Of a stretch of 64,000 nt of DNA, positions 35,407 through 45,440 are shown piece by piece. A program made the position numbers and the translations under genes. The stretch is from NCBI RefSeq assembly GCF_001280435.1, contig NZ_LBIP01000018.1:248001-312000 (forward strand), read 5' to 3'. Each line of letters opens with the position of its first letter. Position 1 is the stretch's first letter. The notes below the pieces were generated by a model. The model did no database searches. It saw only the letters and a list, made by a program, of their open reading frames with translations, and was not told the DNA's origin. The stretch comes from Mangrovimonas xylaniphaga. GTDB taxonomy: Bacteria > Bacteroidota > Bacteroidia > Flavobacteriales > Flavobacteriaceae.

Positions 35407-36057
35407 TTAATGCTCAAAGGCATACTTTACTATATTGGCGCCCATTTTAAGAGCTTTTTCCCTAACATCTTGCGGGTCATTATGTACTTCGGTGTCTTCC
35501 CAACCATCACCTAAATCACTTTCATAGGTAAATAGTAATACCAATCTGTTTTCATAAAAAATGCCAAAAGCCTGTGGGCGTTTGCCATCGTGTTCATGAA
35601 TTTTGGGAAGACCTTCGGGGAACTTGTAAGCGATATTGAAGATTTCGTGGGTTTTTGGGATTTCAACAAGTTCTAGGTCAGGAAATACTTTTTTTAGTTC
35701 CTTGGTAATATATGGACGAATACCATAATTGTCATCGATATGAAGAAATCCTCCTGACATTAAATAGTTCCGAAGGTTCTCGGCATCTTCGGGGCTGAAA
35801 AACACATTGCCATGCCCAGTCATATGTATCAACGGATATTGAAAAATATCGGTGCTACCTATCTCAACCGTTTCTGGTGTGCTGTTCATTTGGGTGTTGA
35901 TGTTGGCATTACAGAAAGCAATAAGATTGGGTAAGGAGGTAGGATTTCCATACCAATCGCCACCGCCCTTATATTTGGCAACGGCCAAATTTTGAGCCGA
36001 AAAACATAATGGAAATAGGCAAATTACAAGGGCTAGGTACTTTTTCATATTATTCAT
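35407..36057 (-). CDS. Exported DUF4159 protein
   Basis: About 216 residues from ATG 36057, which overlaps the rsmE stop (ATGAATAA); ATG 36048 is an alternative giving a tighter signal peptide (KKYLALVICLFPLCFSAQ). The DUF4159 core has YPLIHMTGHGNVFF, LRNYLMSGGFLHIDDNYG and FEIFNIAYKFPEGLPKIHEH-like segments. The fold resembles glutamine amidotransferase-like domains. In Bacteroidetes such genes often accompany MoxR/BatA aerotolerance clusters, but here it sits between RNA methyltransferase genes. Role unknown. Confidence 0.82.
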   Translation of the reverse strand: MNNMKKYLALVICLFPLCFSAQNLAVAKYKGGGDWYGNPTSLPNLIAFCNANINTQMNSTPETVEIGSTDIFQYPLIHMTGHGNVFFSPEDAENLRNYLMSGGFLHIDDNYGIRPYITKELKKVFPDLELVEIPKTHEIFNIAYKFPEGLPKIHEHDGKRPQAFGIFYENRLVLLFTYESDLGDGWEDTEVHNDPQDVREKALKMGANIVKYAFEH

Positions 36058-36754
36058 TTGTAAAGGCAACCGAGTGACAGGCAACGATGGCCGCTGTTTC
36101 TGTTCTAAGTCGGGTGTTACCCAAAGTTACAGGAATAAAATCATTCTTAAGAGCCATTTCAATTTCTTTCACACTAAAATCTCCTTCGGGGCCAATTAAA
36201 ATGGTGACTTCCGTATTTGGAATCAATTGTGATTTTAGAGATTTTTTATCCAATTCCTCGCAATGCGCAATAAATTTTTGTCCACTGAATTCCTGTTCGA
36301 CAAAATCTTTAAAAGGAATAGCAGCTTCCAGTTGCGGCATATAATTGCTCAAGGACTGTTTCATGGCCGATTGTAAAATCTTTTCAAACCGTTCTGTTTT
36401 GATAACTTTCCTTTCGCTGTGTTCACAAATGATGGGGGTAATGGTATCGATGCCAATTTCGGTGGCCTTTTCCAAAAACCATTCATAGCGATCGTTCATT
36501 TTTGTGGGAGCTACCGCCAAATGGAGCTTGTAGTTTCGTTTTTCTTGAAAGGTTTTAGAGGTAATATTGGCACGACAGTGTTTTTGGTCTGCAAGCTCTA
36601 TTTCAGCAGTAAACAGCCAGCCTTGTCCGTTAGTAATGTGCAATACATCTCCTTGGGATTTCCGAAGCACTTTTACGATATGCCGACTTTCTTCTTTATC
36701 AAAAGAAATTTGGGAGGAAGTTTCTAAAAGCTCTGGGTTGTAGAACAACTGCAT
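36050..36754 (-). CDS. rsmE: 16S rRNA m3U1498 methyltransferase
   Basis: A 234-residue SPOUT enzyme that methylates U1498 of 16S rRNA on assembled small subunits. The N-terminal PUA-like part has ESRHIVKVLRKSQGD; the C-terminal knot has LIGPEGDFSVKEIEMA near 187 and LGNTRLRTETAAI near 211, both signatures of RsmE. It starts 3 bp after the tsaD stop and overlaps the DUF4159 start. Confidence 0.96.
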   Translation of the reverse strand: MQLFYNPELLETSSQISFDKEESRHIVKVLRKSQGDVLHITNGQGWLFTAEIELADQKHCRANITSKTFQEKRNYKLHLAVAPTKMNDRYEWFLEKATEIGIDTITPIICEHSERKVIKTERFEKILQSAMKQSLSNYMPQLEAAIPFKDFVEQEFSGQKFIAHCEELDKKSLKSQLIPNTEVTILIGPEGDFSVKEIEMALKNDFIPVTLGNTRLRTETAAIVACHSVAFTNE

Positions 36755-36757
36755 AAA

Positions 36758-37780
36758 TTAAATTTTTAAACGAGCTGTAGCGGTTACGTTAAAATCGGAA
36801 AAATCACCTTCCAAATATTTTAAATGTCCAACGATGGCAATCATGGCTGCATTGTCTGTAGTGTATTCAAATTTTGGGATATAGGTAGTCCATCCAAATT
36901 TTTTCTCACCATCCTTAAGTGCTTTTCGAATGCCCGAATTGGCAGACACTCCACCACCAATGGCGATGTGTTTGATACCTGTTTCTTTGCTGGCAAGTTT
37001 TAGTTTGTCCATTAAAATTCCGATAATAGTATATTGAATGGACGCGCAAATATCGTCCAGGTTTTGTGCTATAAAATCAGGATTGCTTTTGGTTTCCTTT
37101 TGAATGAAATACAAAATTGCCGTCTTTAATCCCGAAAAGCTAAAATTTAGCCCATCTACCTTCGGTTTTGTAAATTTAAATGCTTTTGGGTTTCCAACTT
37201 GAGCGCGTTTATCTATTTGTGGCCCGGCAGGATAGCCAAGCCCTAAAATCTTTCCGCTTTTATCGTAAGCTTCTCCCACGGCGTCATCGATGGTTTCACC
37301 AATTACTTCCATATCAAAATAGGAGTTCACCTTTACTATTTGTGTGTGACCTCCAGAAATGGTCATGGCCAAGAAAGGAAAAGGTGGTTTGTTGAAACCT
37401 TCTTCTTCAATATAATGTGCTAAAATATGAGCCGACATATGGTTGACGTCAATCAATGGAATATTAAGTCCATAAGCCAAAGATTTTGCAAAAGAGGTTC
37501 CTACCAAAAGTGAGCCCATAAGTCCAGGACCTCTTGTAAAGGCTATGGCACTTAACTGGGATTTATCTATATTGGCCTTTTTTAACGCTTGGTGCACCAC
37601 CGGAACGATGTTTTGTTGGTGGGCCCTAGAGGCAAGTTCGGGGACAACGCCGCCATATTCTTCATGAATATTTTGACTGGCCACAACATTGCTCAAAATT
37701 TTTCCGTTCAGCATTACAGCCGCTGCCGTATCATCGCAAGAGGATTCTATAGCAAGTATGTAAATATTTTGTGAAGTCAT
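36758..37780 (-). CDS. tsaD: tRNA N6-threonylcarbamoyladenosine transferase
   Basis: A 340-residue ASKHA protein that transfers threonylcarbamoyl to A37 of ANN-reading tRNAs, with TsaB and TsaE. It starts ILAIESSCDDTAAAV; metal-binding His residues are in VNHMSAHILAHY near 115; GGHTQIV near 140 and IGGGVSANSGIR near 270 form the nucleotide site. First gene of the RNA-modification run, divergent from tamB with a shared short promoter region. Confidence 0.97.
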   Translation of the reverse strand: MTSQNIYILAIESSCDDTAAAVMLNGKILSNVVASQNIHEEYGGVVPELASRAHQQNIVPVVHQALKKANIDKSQLSAIAFTRGPGLMGSLLVGTSFAKSLAYGLNIPLIDVNHMSAHILAHYIEEEGFNKPPFPFLAMTISGGHTQIVKVNSYFDMEVIGETIDDAVGEAYDKSGKILGLGYPAGPQIDKRAQVGNPKAFKFTKPKVDGLNFSFSGLKTAILYFIQKETKSNPDFIAQNLDDICASIQYTIIGILMDKLKLASKETGIKHIAIGGGVSANSGIRKALKDGEKKFGWTTYIPKFEYTTDNAAMIAIVGHLKYLEGDFSDFNVTATARLKI

Positions 37781-37806
37781 TACTGAAAATTAGGCACAAT
37801 AATTGT

Positions 37807-37814
37807 TAATTTTG
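37807..37814 (+). promoter_or_regulatory. Candidate -7 box of tamB
   Basis: TAATTTTG, an exact TAnnTTTG match, 26 bp after the divergent tsaD start. Transcription would begin near 37820, upstream of the charged N-terminal codons of tamB. Confidence 0.45.
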
Positions 37815-37818
37815 GCTT

Positions 37819-37826
37819 CAAAGTTA
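37819..37826 (-). promoter_or_regulatory. Candidate -7 box of tsaD
   Basis: TAACTTTG on the minus strand, matching TAnnTTTG, 38 bp before the tsaD ATG and only 4 bp from the tamB box. The two promoters face away and overlap, so they may compete. Confidence 0.45.
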
Positions 37827-37891
37827 AAACATTAATACGTATCAAAAAATTTTTAAAAATAGTATCAAAGCTCGTTGCAATAGTTTTACTG

Positions 37892-40800
37892 TTGTTTGTC
37901 ATTTTGGTGCTAATACTTTCCATTCCAGCAATTCAGACCTCTTTGGGTAAATATGCTACCAAACGACTTAATGATGAGTTTGGAACGCATATTTCCATAG
38001 AAAGGGTTGGTTTGCAGTTTAATGGCGATGTGGAGCTGAAGCAGATTTATATTGAAGACTACAAGAAAGATACGTTGATTAGTGTTCAGGAACTGAATAC
38101 CTCCATCCTTAATTATAGAAATTTATCTGAAGGGAAATTGGTGTTTGGAGATATAGATATCATGAATTTGGTGTTCAATATCAAAACTTATGAAGGGGAA
38201 AAACAGACCAATCTGGATGTTTTTGTAGCTCGTTTTGATGAGGACAACCCAGACAAGGTGAAAGGTAATTTCTTGATGTCCTCAAGTGATGTGTCTATTT
38301 ATAATAGTGTGTTTAAATTTTCGGATGAAAACAAGGAGAATCCAAAGATTTTGGAGTTTAATGATTTAAACATTAACGCTACCAATTTTTTGATTGACGG
38401 AAGTAATGTAAGCACCCGAATCAACACCTTAAATTTCGTTGATAGTAGAGGGGTGAAAATCCAGAATATGATTACCGATTTTCAATACACGGTCAATTAT
38501 ATGAATTTTGATAATCTTCAGATTAAAACTACCAATTCCAATATAAAAGGATCCTTAAGGTTTGATTATTTGCGTGAGGATTTACAGTTTTTTACGGATA
38601 AAGTGGACATCACCGCCAAATTTGAAAATTCCGAAGTCCAGTTGGATGAGTTAAATACTTTTTACAACGAATTTGGTGAAAATCAACAGGCAAAATTCAA
38701 TGTAGAAATTAGTGGAACCCTTAATGATTTAAACACCAATAACCTACGCTTAACGACCAGCCGTAGAAGCAAAATTTATGGTGATATCAATTTTAAAAAC
38801 CTTTTCAATAATGAGGCCGGGACTTTTTCCATGGATGGAAAGTTTTCCAATCTTACTTCAAATTACTACGATTTAACAGGGTTGTTGCCTAATGTTTTGG
38901 GTAATTCCATTCCAACCGTTTTTTCCAAATTGGGAGATTTTACGATTACTGGTGATTCCTTTATAACGGCCACAACTATCGACGCCAAATTGAAAATGGA
39001 TACAGAACTTGGACATGTATCCTCCGATTTGAATATGGAGCATTTGAATGATGTGGATAATGCGAAGTATGTGGGTAATGTGGTTTTTGAGGAATTCGAT
39101 TTGGGGAAGCTTATAGAAAGAGAGGAAGTAGGAACCACTTCATTTAATCTTGATGTAGATGGAAAAGGTTTCTTGGTTAAGAACTTAAAAACACAAATTC
39201 AAGGGAAAGTATTTTCCTTGGTATTAAATAATTATGACTATCAAAATATTGATGTAGCTGGGCGTTTGGAGAGTGATGTGTTTAATGGAATTATTAATTC
39301 CAGCGATCCTAATTTTAAGTTTAGATTTGATGGTTTGGCAGATTTGTCCAAGGACATCAAAACCTTAGATTTTAAGGCAGATGTAGCGTATGCCAACTTG
39401 AAAGCCTTGAATTTTGTGCAAAAGGATAGTGTTTCCATTTTCAAGGGAAATGTAGTTATGTCCATGCAAGGTTCTAGTGTGGATGATGCCAGGGGAAGCC
39501 TAAGGTTTAAAAATACAACCTATATCAACCAGAGTAATGAGTTTTACTTTGAAGATTTTGACATAAAGTCCAGATTTGAGGAAAACAAACGAGTTATCAG
39601 GATCAATTCTCCCGATATTATTGAGGGTACTATAAGAGGTGATTTTAAGTTTAAGGATTTGGGCAAATTGGTGAGAAATTCGTTTGGAAGTCTGTATTCA
39701 AAATATGTTCCTAATGAAGTTAAGGGACATCAATACATCAATTTCAAATTCAATATATATAATAAAATTGTAGAGGCCTTTTTCCATAATGTGGAATTGG
39801 CAGAAAACACTTTTATAAAAGGACGTATAGAAAACAGTGAAAAAGGGTTTAAACTATCTTTTAGCTCTCCACAGATAAAGGTCTTTGATTATTTCGCCCA
39901 AAACGTCAATTTAACAGTTGATAATAGCAATCCTGTTTACAACACCTATGTAGAGTTGGATTCGCTGCATACAAAATATTATGACGTGTCAAGGTTTAGT
40001 TTGATTAACGTAACCCAAAACGACACCTTATTTATAAAGTCCAATTTTAGGGGAGGTGCCCATAATGGAGACGAATATGACTTGAGTATGTTCTATACCA
40101 TCGACGAAATGGATAAGTCTGTTGTAGGTTTCCAAAAATCCAATGCTACATTTAAGGATTTTACTTGGCAGATCAACGAGAAGAAGGACACGCTTAATAA
40201 AATAGTCTTTGACCGTAAATTCAAGGAATTTAATTTCAAGAATTTGGTATTATCCAATTTAGATGAAGAAATTGAATTTTCTGGAGTTGTAAGAGATTCT
40301 ACTTATAAGGATTTGAGTTTAAACTTCTCTGAAGTTGAATTAATGAAAATCACACCAAGGCTTGACAGTTTGCTTTTGGAGGGAATTGTTAATGGGAAAT
40401 TGCAAGTTCTTCAGAAGCATGGTGTGTATTTACCGTCTTCAAGTATCACCATAGATAATTTTAAGGCAAATAACTACGATTTAGGAAATTTAAAGGCCGA
40501 CATTGAAGGAAATCAATCCCTGACCAATTACAGTTTGGATCTTGTGTTGAAGAGTGACCGTTTAAGGTCATTGGAAGCCCATGGCGAGGTGGATGTTAGT
40601 GAGGCCAATTCCTATATAGATGTCAATATTGATTTTGATCGCTTTATATTGGATCCTTTGGCGCCTTTGGGAGCTGGAATCATTACCAATATTAGGGGGA
40701 TGGTCTCGGGAGAGGCCCAAGTGTTGGGGAGTCTTAAAAAGCCGGATATTCGTGGGGATCTATATCTGGATAATGCAGGGATAACTATTCCATACCTAAA

Positions 40801-42289
40801 TGTCGATTATAGTTTCGATTTCGATTCTAGGGTGACTTTGGAGCAGCAAAAGTTTATATTTCAGGACGTCGCGCTTACCGATTCAAAATACTTCTCTAGA
40901 GCTTACCTGAACGGATATATTTCCCATGTGAATTTTGATGATTGGATCCTGGGCTTGGAATTGGCAACGGATCGTCTATTGGTTTTGAATACAGACGACT
41001 CTGAAGAAGCTTTATATTATGGAACTGGGTTCGTGGAAGGAGAAGCCACTATTAAAGGTCCAGCCGATGAATTGGTGATAACCTTTGATGGTAGCACAGA
41101 AAAGGGAACGGTGTTTAAGGTGCCATTGAATGATTTGGAAACCTATGGAGATAATTCCTATATACATTTTTTAACGCCAGAAGAGAAGGAAGCCCGTTTA
41201 AAAGGGGAGGACTATGTAGCTCCGGAAGTGAAAGGGTTGGAGTTGGATTTTGATCTTATTGTAACGCCAGATGCCGATATTGAGATTGTGATCGATCGAA
41301 ATTCGGGAAGCACCATTCAAGGTTCTGGTAACGGGAACTTACTGTTTGAAATCAATACCAATGGTAAGTTTAATATGTGGGGAGACTTTGCGGTTACAAA
41401 GGGAATTTACAATTTTGCCTATGGAGGCTTAATTCAAAAGGAGCTTGAAGTAGAACCCGGTGGAAATATTCTTTGGGAAGGTGACCCAATGAAGGCCCAA
41501 ATTAACTTGACGGCCGTTTATAAAACACAAGCGAATCCTTCGGTGCTATTGGATAATCCTATTAATAGAAGTATTCCTGTGAATGTAGAAATTAGTCTAC
41601 AGGGGCAGTTGGAACAACCAGAGCCGGAATTCAGCTTCAACTTCCCTAATGTGGGATCTACCATCAAGTCGGAGTTGGAATATCGTTTGGAAACAAAAGA
41701 GAGTCGTGAGTTCCAAGCTTTGAATTTATTGTCCTTTGGTGCCTTTGCTAGTGAAATTAGTTTGGGGCAACAGGCCTATGGAACAATTGCCGATCGTGTG
41801 AACAGTCTTTTCAATAGTCTTTTTGAAGATGAAGATGGCAAACTACAAATTGGTGTGAATTTACAACCGGGGGAAGTAACCCCAGATTATGCTACGGACG
41901 ATCGTTTAGGGTTAACCTTGAGTACGCAGCTTAGTGACAAGGTGCTTATTAATGGAAAAGTAGGGGTGCCTATTGGTGGAGTGGAACAAAGTGTAATTGC
42001 AGGTGATGTAGAGATCCAGGTTTTGCTCAATGAAGAGGGAACTTTATCTGCAAAATTCTTCAATAGAGAGAACAGTATTCGCAATTTTGGAGAGGAAATT
42101 GGATATACCCAAGGAATGGGCTTGTCTTATAATGTAGAATTTGATACTTTTAAGGAATTGCTTCAAATCATCTTTACAGGAAAAAACAAAAAGAAAGTTT
42201 CAGAAAAGAAAGATGATACTAACGAAAATACAGCCGACGACAACTTCCCAGATTTTATTAACGTCAAAGAAAAAACGACCAACAAATAG
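37892..42289 (+). CDS. tamB: TamB-like translocation and assembly module
   Basis: A 1465-residue envelope protein counted from TTG 37892. The open frame runs up to the stop at 37784, and codons from 37835 (R-I-K-K-F-L-K-I) make a positively charged start to the membrane anchor LVAIVLLLFVILVLILSIP; no ATG, GTG or TTG lies there, so the true start is probably non-standard near 37835. The body is repetitive beta-strand, and the last 350 residues fit the DUF490/TamB C-terminus. It spans the periplasm and carries lipids or helps barrel assembly. A Lys/Asp-rich tail (about 1430-1465) is unusual but harmless. TamA is not in the window. Confidence 0.9.
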   Translation: MFVILVLILSIPAIQTSLGKYATKRLNDEFGTHISIERVGLQFNGDVELKQIYIEDYKKDTLISVQELNTSILNYRNLSEGKLVFGDIDIMNLVFNIKTYEGEKQTNLDVFVARFDEDNPDKVKGNFLMSSSDVSIYNSVFKFSDENKENPKILEFNDLNINATNFLIDGSNVSTRINTLNFVDSRGVKIQNMITDFQYTVNYMNFDNLQIKTTNSNIKGSLRFDYLREDLQFFTDKVDITAKFENSEVQLDELNTFYNEFGENQQAKFNVEISGTLNDLNTNNLRLTTSRRSKIYGDINFKNLFNNEAGTFSMDGKFSNLTSNYYDLTGLLPNVLGNSIPTVFSKLGDFTITGDSFITATTIDAKLKMDTELGHVSSDLNMEHLNDVDNAKYVGNVVFEEFDLGKLIEREEVGTTSFNLDVDGKGFLVKNLKTQIQGKVFSLVLNNYDYQNIDVAGRLESDVFNGIINSSDPNFKFRFDGLADLSKDIKTLDFKADVAYANLKALNFVQKDSVSIFKGNVVMSMQGSSVDDARGSLRFKNTTYINQSNEFYFEDFDIKSRFEENKRVIRINSPDIIEGTIRGDFKFKDLGKLVRNSFGSLYSKYVPNEVKGHQYINFKFNIYNKIVEAFFHNVELAENTFIKGRIENSEKGFKLSFSSPQIKVFDYFAQNVNLTVDNSNPVYNTYVELDSLHTKYYDVSRFSLINVTQNDTLFIKSNFRGGAHNGDEYDLSMFYTIDEMDKSVVGFQKSNATFKDFTWQINEKKDTLNKIVFDRKFKEFNFKNLVLSNLDEEIEFSGVVRDSTYKDLSLNFSEVELMKITPRLDSLLLEGIVNGKLQVLQKHGVYLPSSSITIDNFKANNYDLGNLKADIEGNQSLTNYSLDLVLKSDRLRSLEAHGEVDVSEANSYIDVNIDFDRFILDPLAPLGAGIITNIRGMVSGEAQVLGSLKKPDIRGDLYLDNAGITIPYLNVDYSFDFDSRVTLEQQKFIFQDVALTDSKYFSRAYLNGYISHVNFDDWILGLELATDRLLVLNTDDSEEALYYGTGFVEGEATIKGPADELVITFDGSTEKGTVFKVPLNDLETYGDNSYIHFLTPEEKEARLKGEDYVAPEVKGLELDFDLIVTPDADIEIVIDRNSGSTIQGSGNGNLLFEINTNGKFNMWGDFAVTKGIYNFAYGGLIQKELEVEPGGNILWEGDPMKAQINLTAVYKTQANPSVLLDNPINRSIPVNVEISLQGQLEQPEPEFSFNFPNVGSTIKSELEYRLETKESREFQALNLLSFGAFASEISLGQQAYGTIADRVNSLFNSLFEDEDGKLQIGVNLQPGEVTPDYATDDRLGLTLSTQLSDKVLINGKVGVPIGGVEQSVIAGDVEIQVLLNEEGTLSAKFFNRENSIRNFGEEIGYTQGMGLSYNVEFDTFKELLQIIFTGKNKKKVSEKKDDTNENTADDNFPDFINVKEKTTNK

Positions 42290-42392
42290 CATATTTAGTA
42301 CTAATTTCTTAGGTATTTAAATAAGTTATTAACGAAATCGTTTGAATTTTCGTACCAAAATAAAAATATCATAAATGGTCGTATTTATTGGT

Positions 42393-42400
42393 TATCTTTG
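42393..42400 (+). promoter_or_regulatory. Candidate -7 box of pfkA-gapA
   Basis: TATCTTTG, an exact TAnnTTTG match 30 bp before the pfkA ATG. Confidence 0.5.
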
Positions 42401-42430
42401 TTATGTTGACTTTTCAAAACATAAAAATTA

Positions 42431-43417
42431 ATGAGTAAAAGCATAAAAAAAATAGCCGTATTTACCTCGGGAGGAGATGCTCCTGGAATGAATGCCGCTA
42501 TTCGATCGGTTGTGAGAACTTGTGCATACCACAACATTGAATCCATAGGTGTATACCGTGGATATGAAGGTATGATTGAAGGTGAATTTGTAGAAATGAA
42601 TGCCCGTAGTGTTAAGGACATCATTAATAAGGGAGGAACCATTCTTAAGTCGGCACGTTCTGATAGGTTTAGAACACCAGAAGGTAGAAAGCAAGCCTAC
42701 GAGCAATTGAAAAAGGCAGGAGTAGACGCTTTGGTTGCCATTGGTGGAGATGGAACCTTTACCGGAGCTATGATTTTTAGTAGCGAATTTGATATGCCAA
42801 TCATGGGGATTCCTGGAACTATCGATAATGATATCTATGGAACTTCACATACCTTAGGTTACGATACAGCCTTGAATACAGGTGTAGATGCCATTGATAA
42901 AATTAGAGATACGGCCAGTTCACATAACAGATTGTTCTTTATTGAAGTTATGGGCCGCGATGTAGGGCACATTGCCTTAAACGTGGGTGTTGGAGCTGGA
43001 GCTGAGGAAATCTTGATTCCTGAGGAAGATTTAGGATTGGATCGTTTGTTGGAATCGCTAAGACGTAGCAAGCGTTCAGGAAAGACCTCTAGTATTGTAA
43101 TTGTAGCCGAAGGTGATAAAATAGGAAAGAACGTTTTTGAACTTAGGGATTACGTAGAGGAAAACCTAGGTGAATATGAAGTACGTGTATCTGTACTTGG
43201 TCATATGCAGCGTGGTGGCTCACCATCTTGTTTCGATCGTGTATTGGCAAGTAGAATGGGAGTGAAAGCTGTAGAAAGCCTTATGGAAGGAAAAACCAAC
43301 TTTATGGTCGGGTTATTGGATGATAAAATGGCACTAACACCATTGGATCAAGCCATCAAAGGCCAATCAAAAATAAATTTAGAATTACTTCGTGTGTCAG
43401 ATATCATGACCACATAA
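42431..43417 (+). CDS. pfkA: ATP-dependent 6-phosphofructokinase
   Basis: A 328-residue group A phosphofructokinase that commits fructose-6-phosphate to glycolysis. ATP site: TSGGDAPGMNAAIRSVVR near 12-29 and GGDGTFTGA near 108. Catalytic loop GTIDNDIYGTSHTLGYDTA near 131, with the base Asp in IDNDI, and VEVMGRDVGHIAL-type binding at 175. GGDGT (not GGDDT) indicates use of ATP rather than pyrophosphate. Paired with gapA 15 bp downstream. Confidence 0.97.
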   Translation: MSKSIKKIAVFTSGGDAPGMNAAIRSVVRTCAYHNIESIGVYRGYEGMIEGEFVEMNARSVKDIINKGGTILKSARSDRFRTPEGRKQAYEQLKKAGVDALVAIGGDGTFTGAMIFSSEFDMPIMGIPGTIDNDIYGTSHTLGYDTALNTGVDAIDKIRDTASSHNRLFFIEVMGRDVGHIALNVGVGAGAEEILIPEEDLGLDRLLESLRRSKRSGKTSSIVIVAEGDKIGKNVFELRDYVEENLGEYEVRVSVLGHMQRGGSPSCFDRVLASRMGVKAVESLMEGKTNFMVGLLDDKMALTPLDQAIKGQSKINLELLRVSDIMTT

Positions 43418-43423
43418 CATTAA

Positions 43424-44434
<1,011 letters not shown>

Positions 44435-44455
44435 TAACACTTTTTATACGAATAG

Positions 44456-44508
44456 AAGACCGCAGTATAAAATTTGGGAAACTAAATGGAATGCTACGGT
44501 CTTTTTTT
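44456..44508 (+). terminator. Terminator of pfkA-gapA
   Basis: AAGACCGCAG pairs with CTACGGTCTT with one mismatch across a 28-base loop, followed by a T-tract. The long loop lowers certainty a little. Confidence 0.75.
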
Positions 44509-44519
44509 ATTTTATTCTT

Positions 44520-45389
44520 ATGATTTTAATAGTTGATAGCGGTTCTACAAAGTGCGATTGGATGCCAGTTGATTTGGAAGGGAACCAACTTTCGGAAAAA
44601 ATAAGAACCAAAGGTCTCAACCCTGCCATTTTGGAGCGCAATGAGCTTCGAGTAAGGATTTTGGAGAACGAGGAGCTTATGGCCTATAAAGACAAAGCTA
44701 CACACTTGTACTTTTATGGTGCGGGTTGTGGGACTGAAAAACCAAAATTGGCGCTTCGCGATGTCTTAAAGGAAATATTTACATCTACACACATCGAGAT
44801 TGAAGAAGATACCATGGCAGCCGTAAGGTCTACCATCAACCATGATGATGAGGCCGCAGTGGTATGTATTATGGGAACAGGATCCAATTGTAGTTATTAC
44901 GATGGGAATAAGCTGCACCAAAGGGTAGTATCTCTAGGTTATTCATTAATGGATGAAGCCAGTGGAAATTACTACGGAAAGGAGCTTATTAAAGATTATT
45001 ATTACAAGCATATGCCTTCTTCATTAAGAGTGGCATTTGACCATAAATATAATATGGAAGCAGACCATATTAAATACAATCTTTACAAGCAACCCAACCC
45101 TAATGCCTATTTGGCAACCTTCGCAGAGTTTATGATTTTGAACAAGGAATCCGTATATATGCACGATTTAATTGTAAGAGGTTTTAAATCTTTTGCAAAA
45201 AATATGATCATGCAGTTTAAGGATGAATTGAAAAGTGTTCCGGTACATTTTGCGGGATCGATATCGTTTTTCACTCAAGAGCACATTAAGGAAGTAGCCA
45301 CAGAAATGGGCTTTACCGTTGGTAACTTTGTGAGAAGACCAATTGAAGGATTGGTAGATTATCACGTTAAAGCATTGAAACATGTATAA
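44520..45389 (+). CDS. BadF-type ATPase, probable N-acetylglucosamine kinase
   Basis: A 289-residue ASKHA-fold kinase. Phosphate 1 motif DSGSTKCDWMPVD at residue 6; sugar/adenosine motifs GAGCG near 69 and MGTGSNCSYY near 119; the acidic LMDEASGNYYGKEL near 141. Eukaryotic and bacterial relatives phosphorylate GlcNAc from peptidoglycan or chitin turnover. The acceptor sugar is inferred from family. It lies 85 bp after gapA behind a terminator, so it is likely a separate unit with its promoter inside that gap. Confidence 0.85.
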   Translation: MILIVDSGSTKCDWMPVDLEGNQLSEKIRTKGLNPAILERNELRVRILENEELMAYKDKATHLYFYGAGCGTEKPKLALRDVLKEIFTSTHIEIEEDTMAAVRSTINHDDEAAVVCIMGTGSNCSYYDGNKLHQRVVSLGYSLMDEASGNYYGKELIKDYYYKHMPSSLRVAFDHKYNMEADHIKYNLYKQPNPNAYLATFAEFMILNKESVYMHDLIVRGFKSFAKNMIMQFKDELKSVPVHFAGSISFFTQEHIKEVATEMGFTVGNFVRRPIEGLVDYHVKALKHV

Positions 45390-45405
45390 ATCAATATACA
45401 TCAAT

Positions 45406-45440
45406 AAAAAAGCCTTGAAGATTCTTCAAGGCTTTTTTTT
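45406..45440. terminator. Bidirectional terminator
   Basis: AGCCTTGAAG / CTTCAAGGCT stem with an ATT loop, A6 before and T8 after; it separates the BadF-type gene from the convergent guaC, whose stop touches it. Confidence 0.93.
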
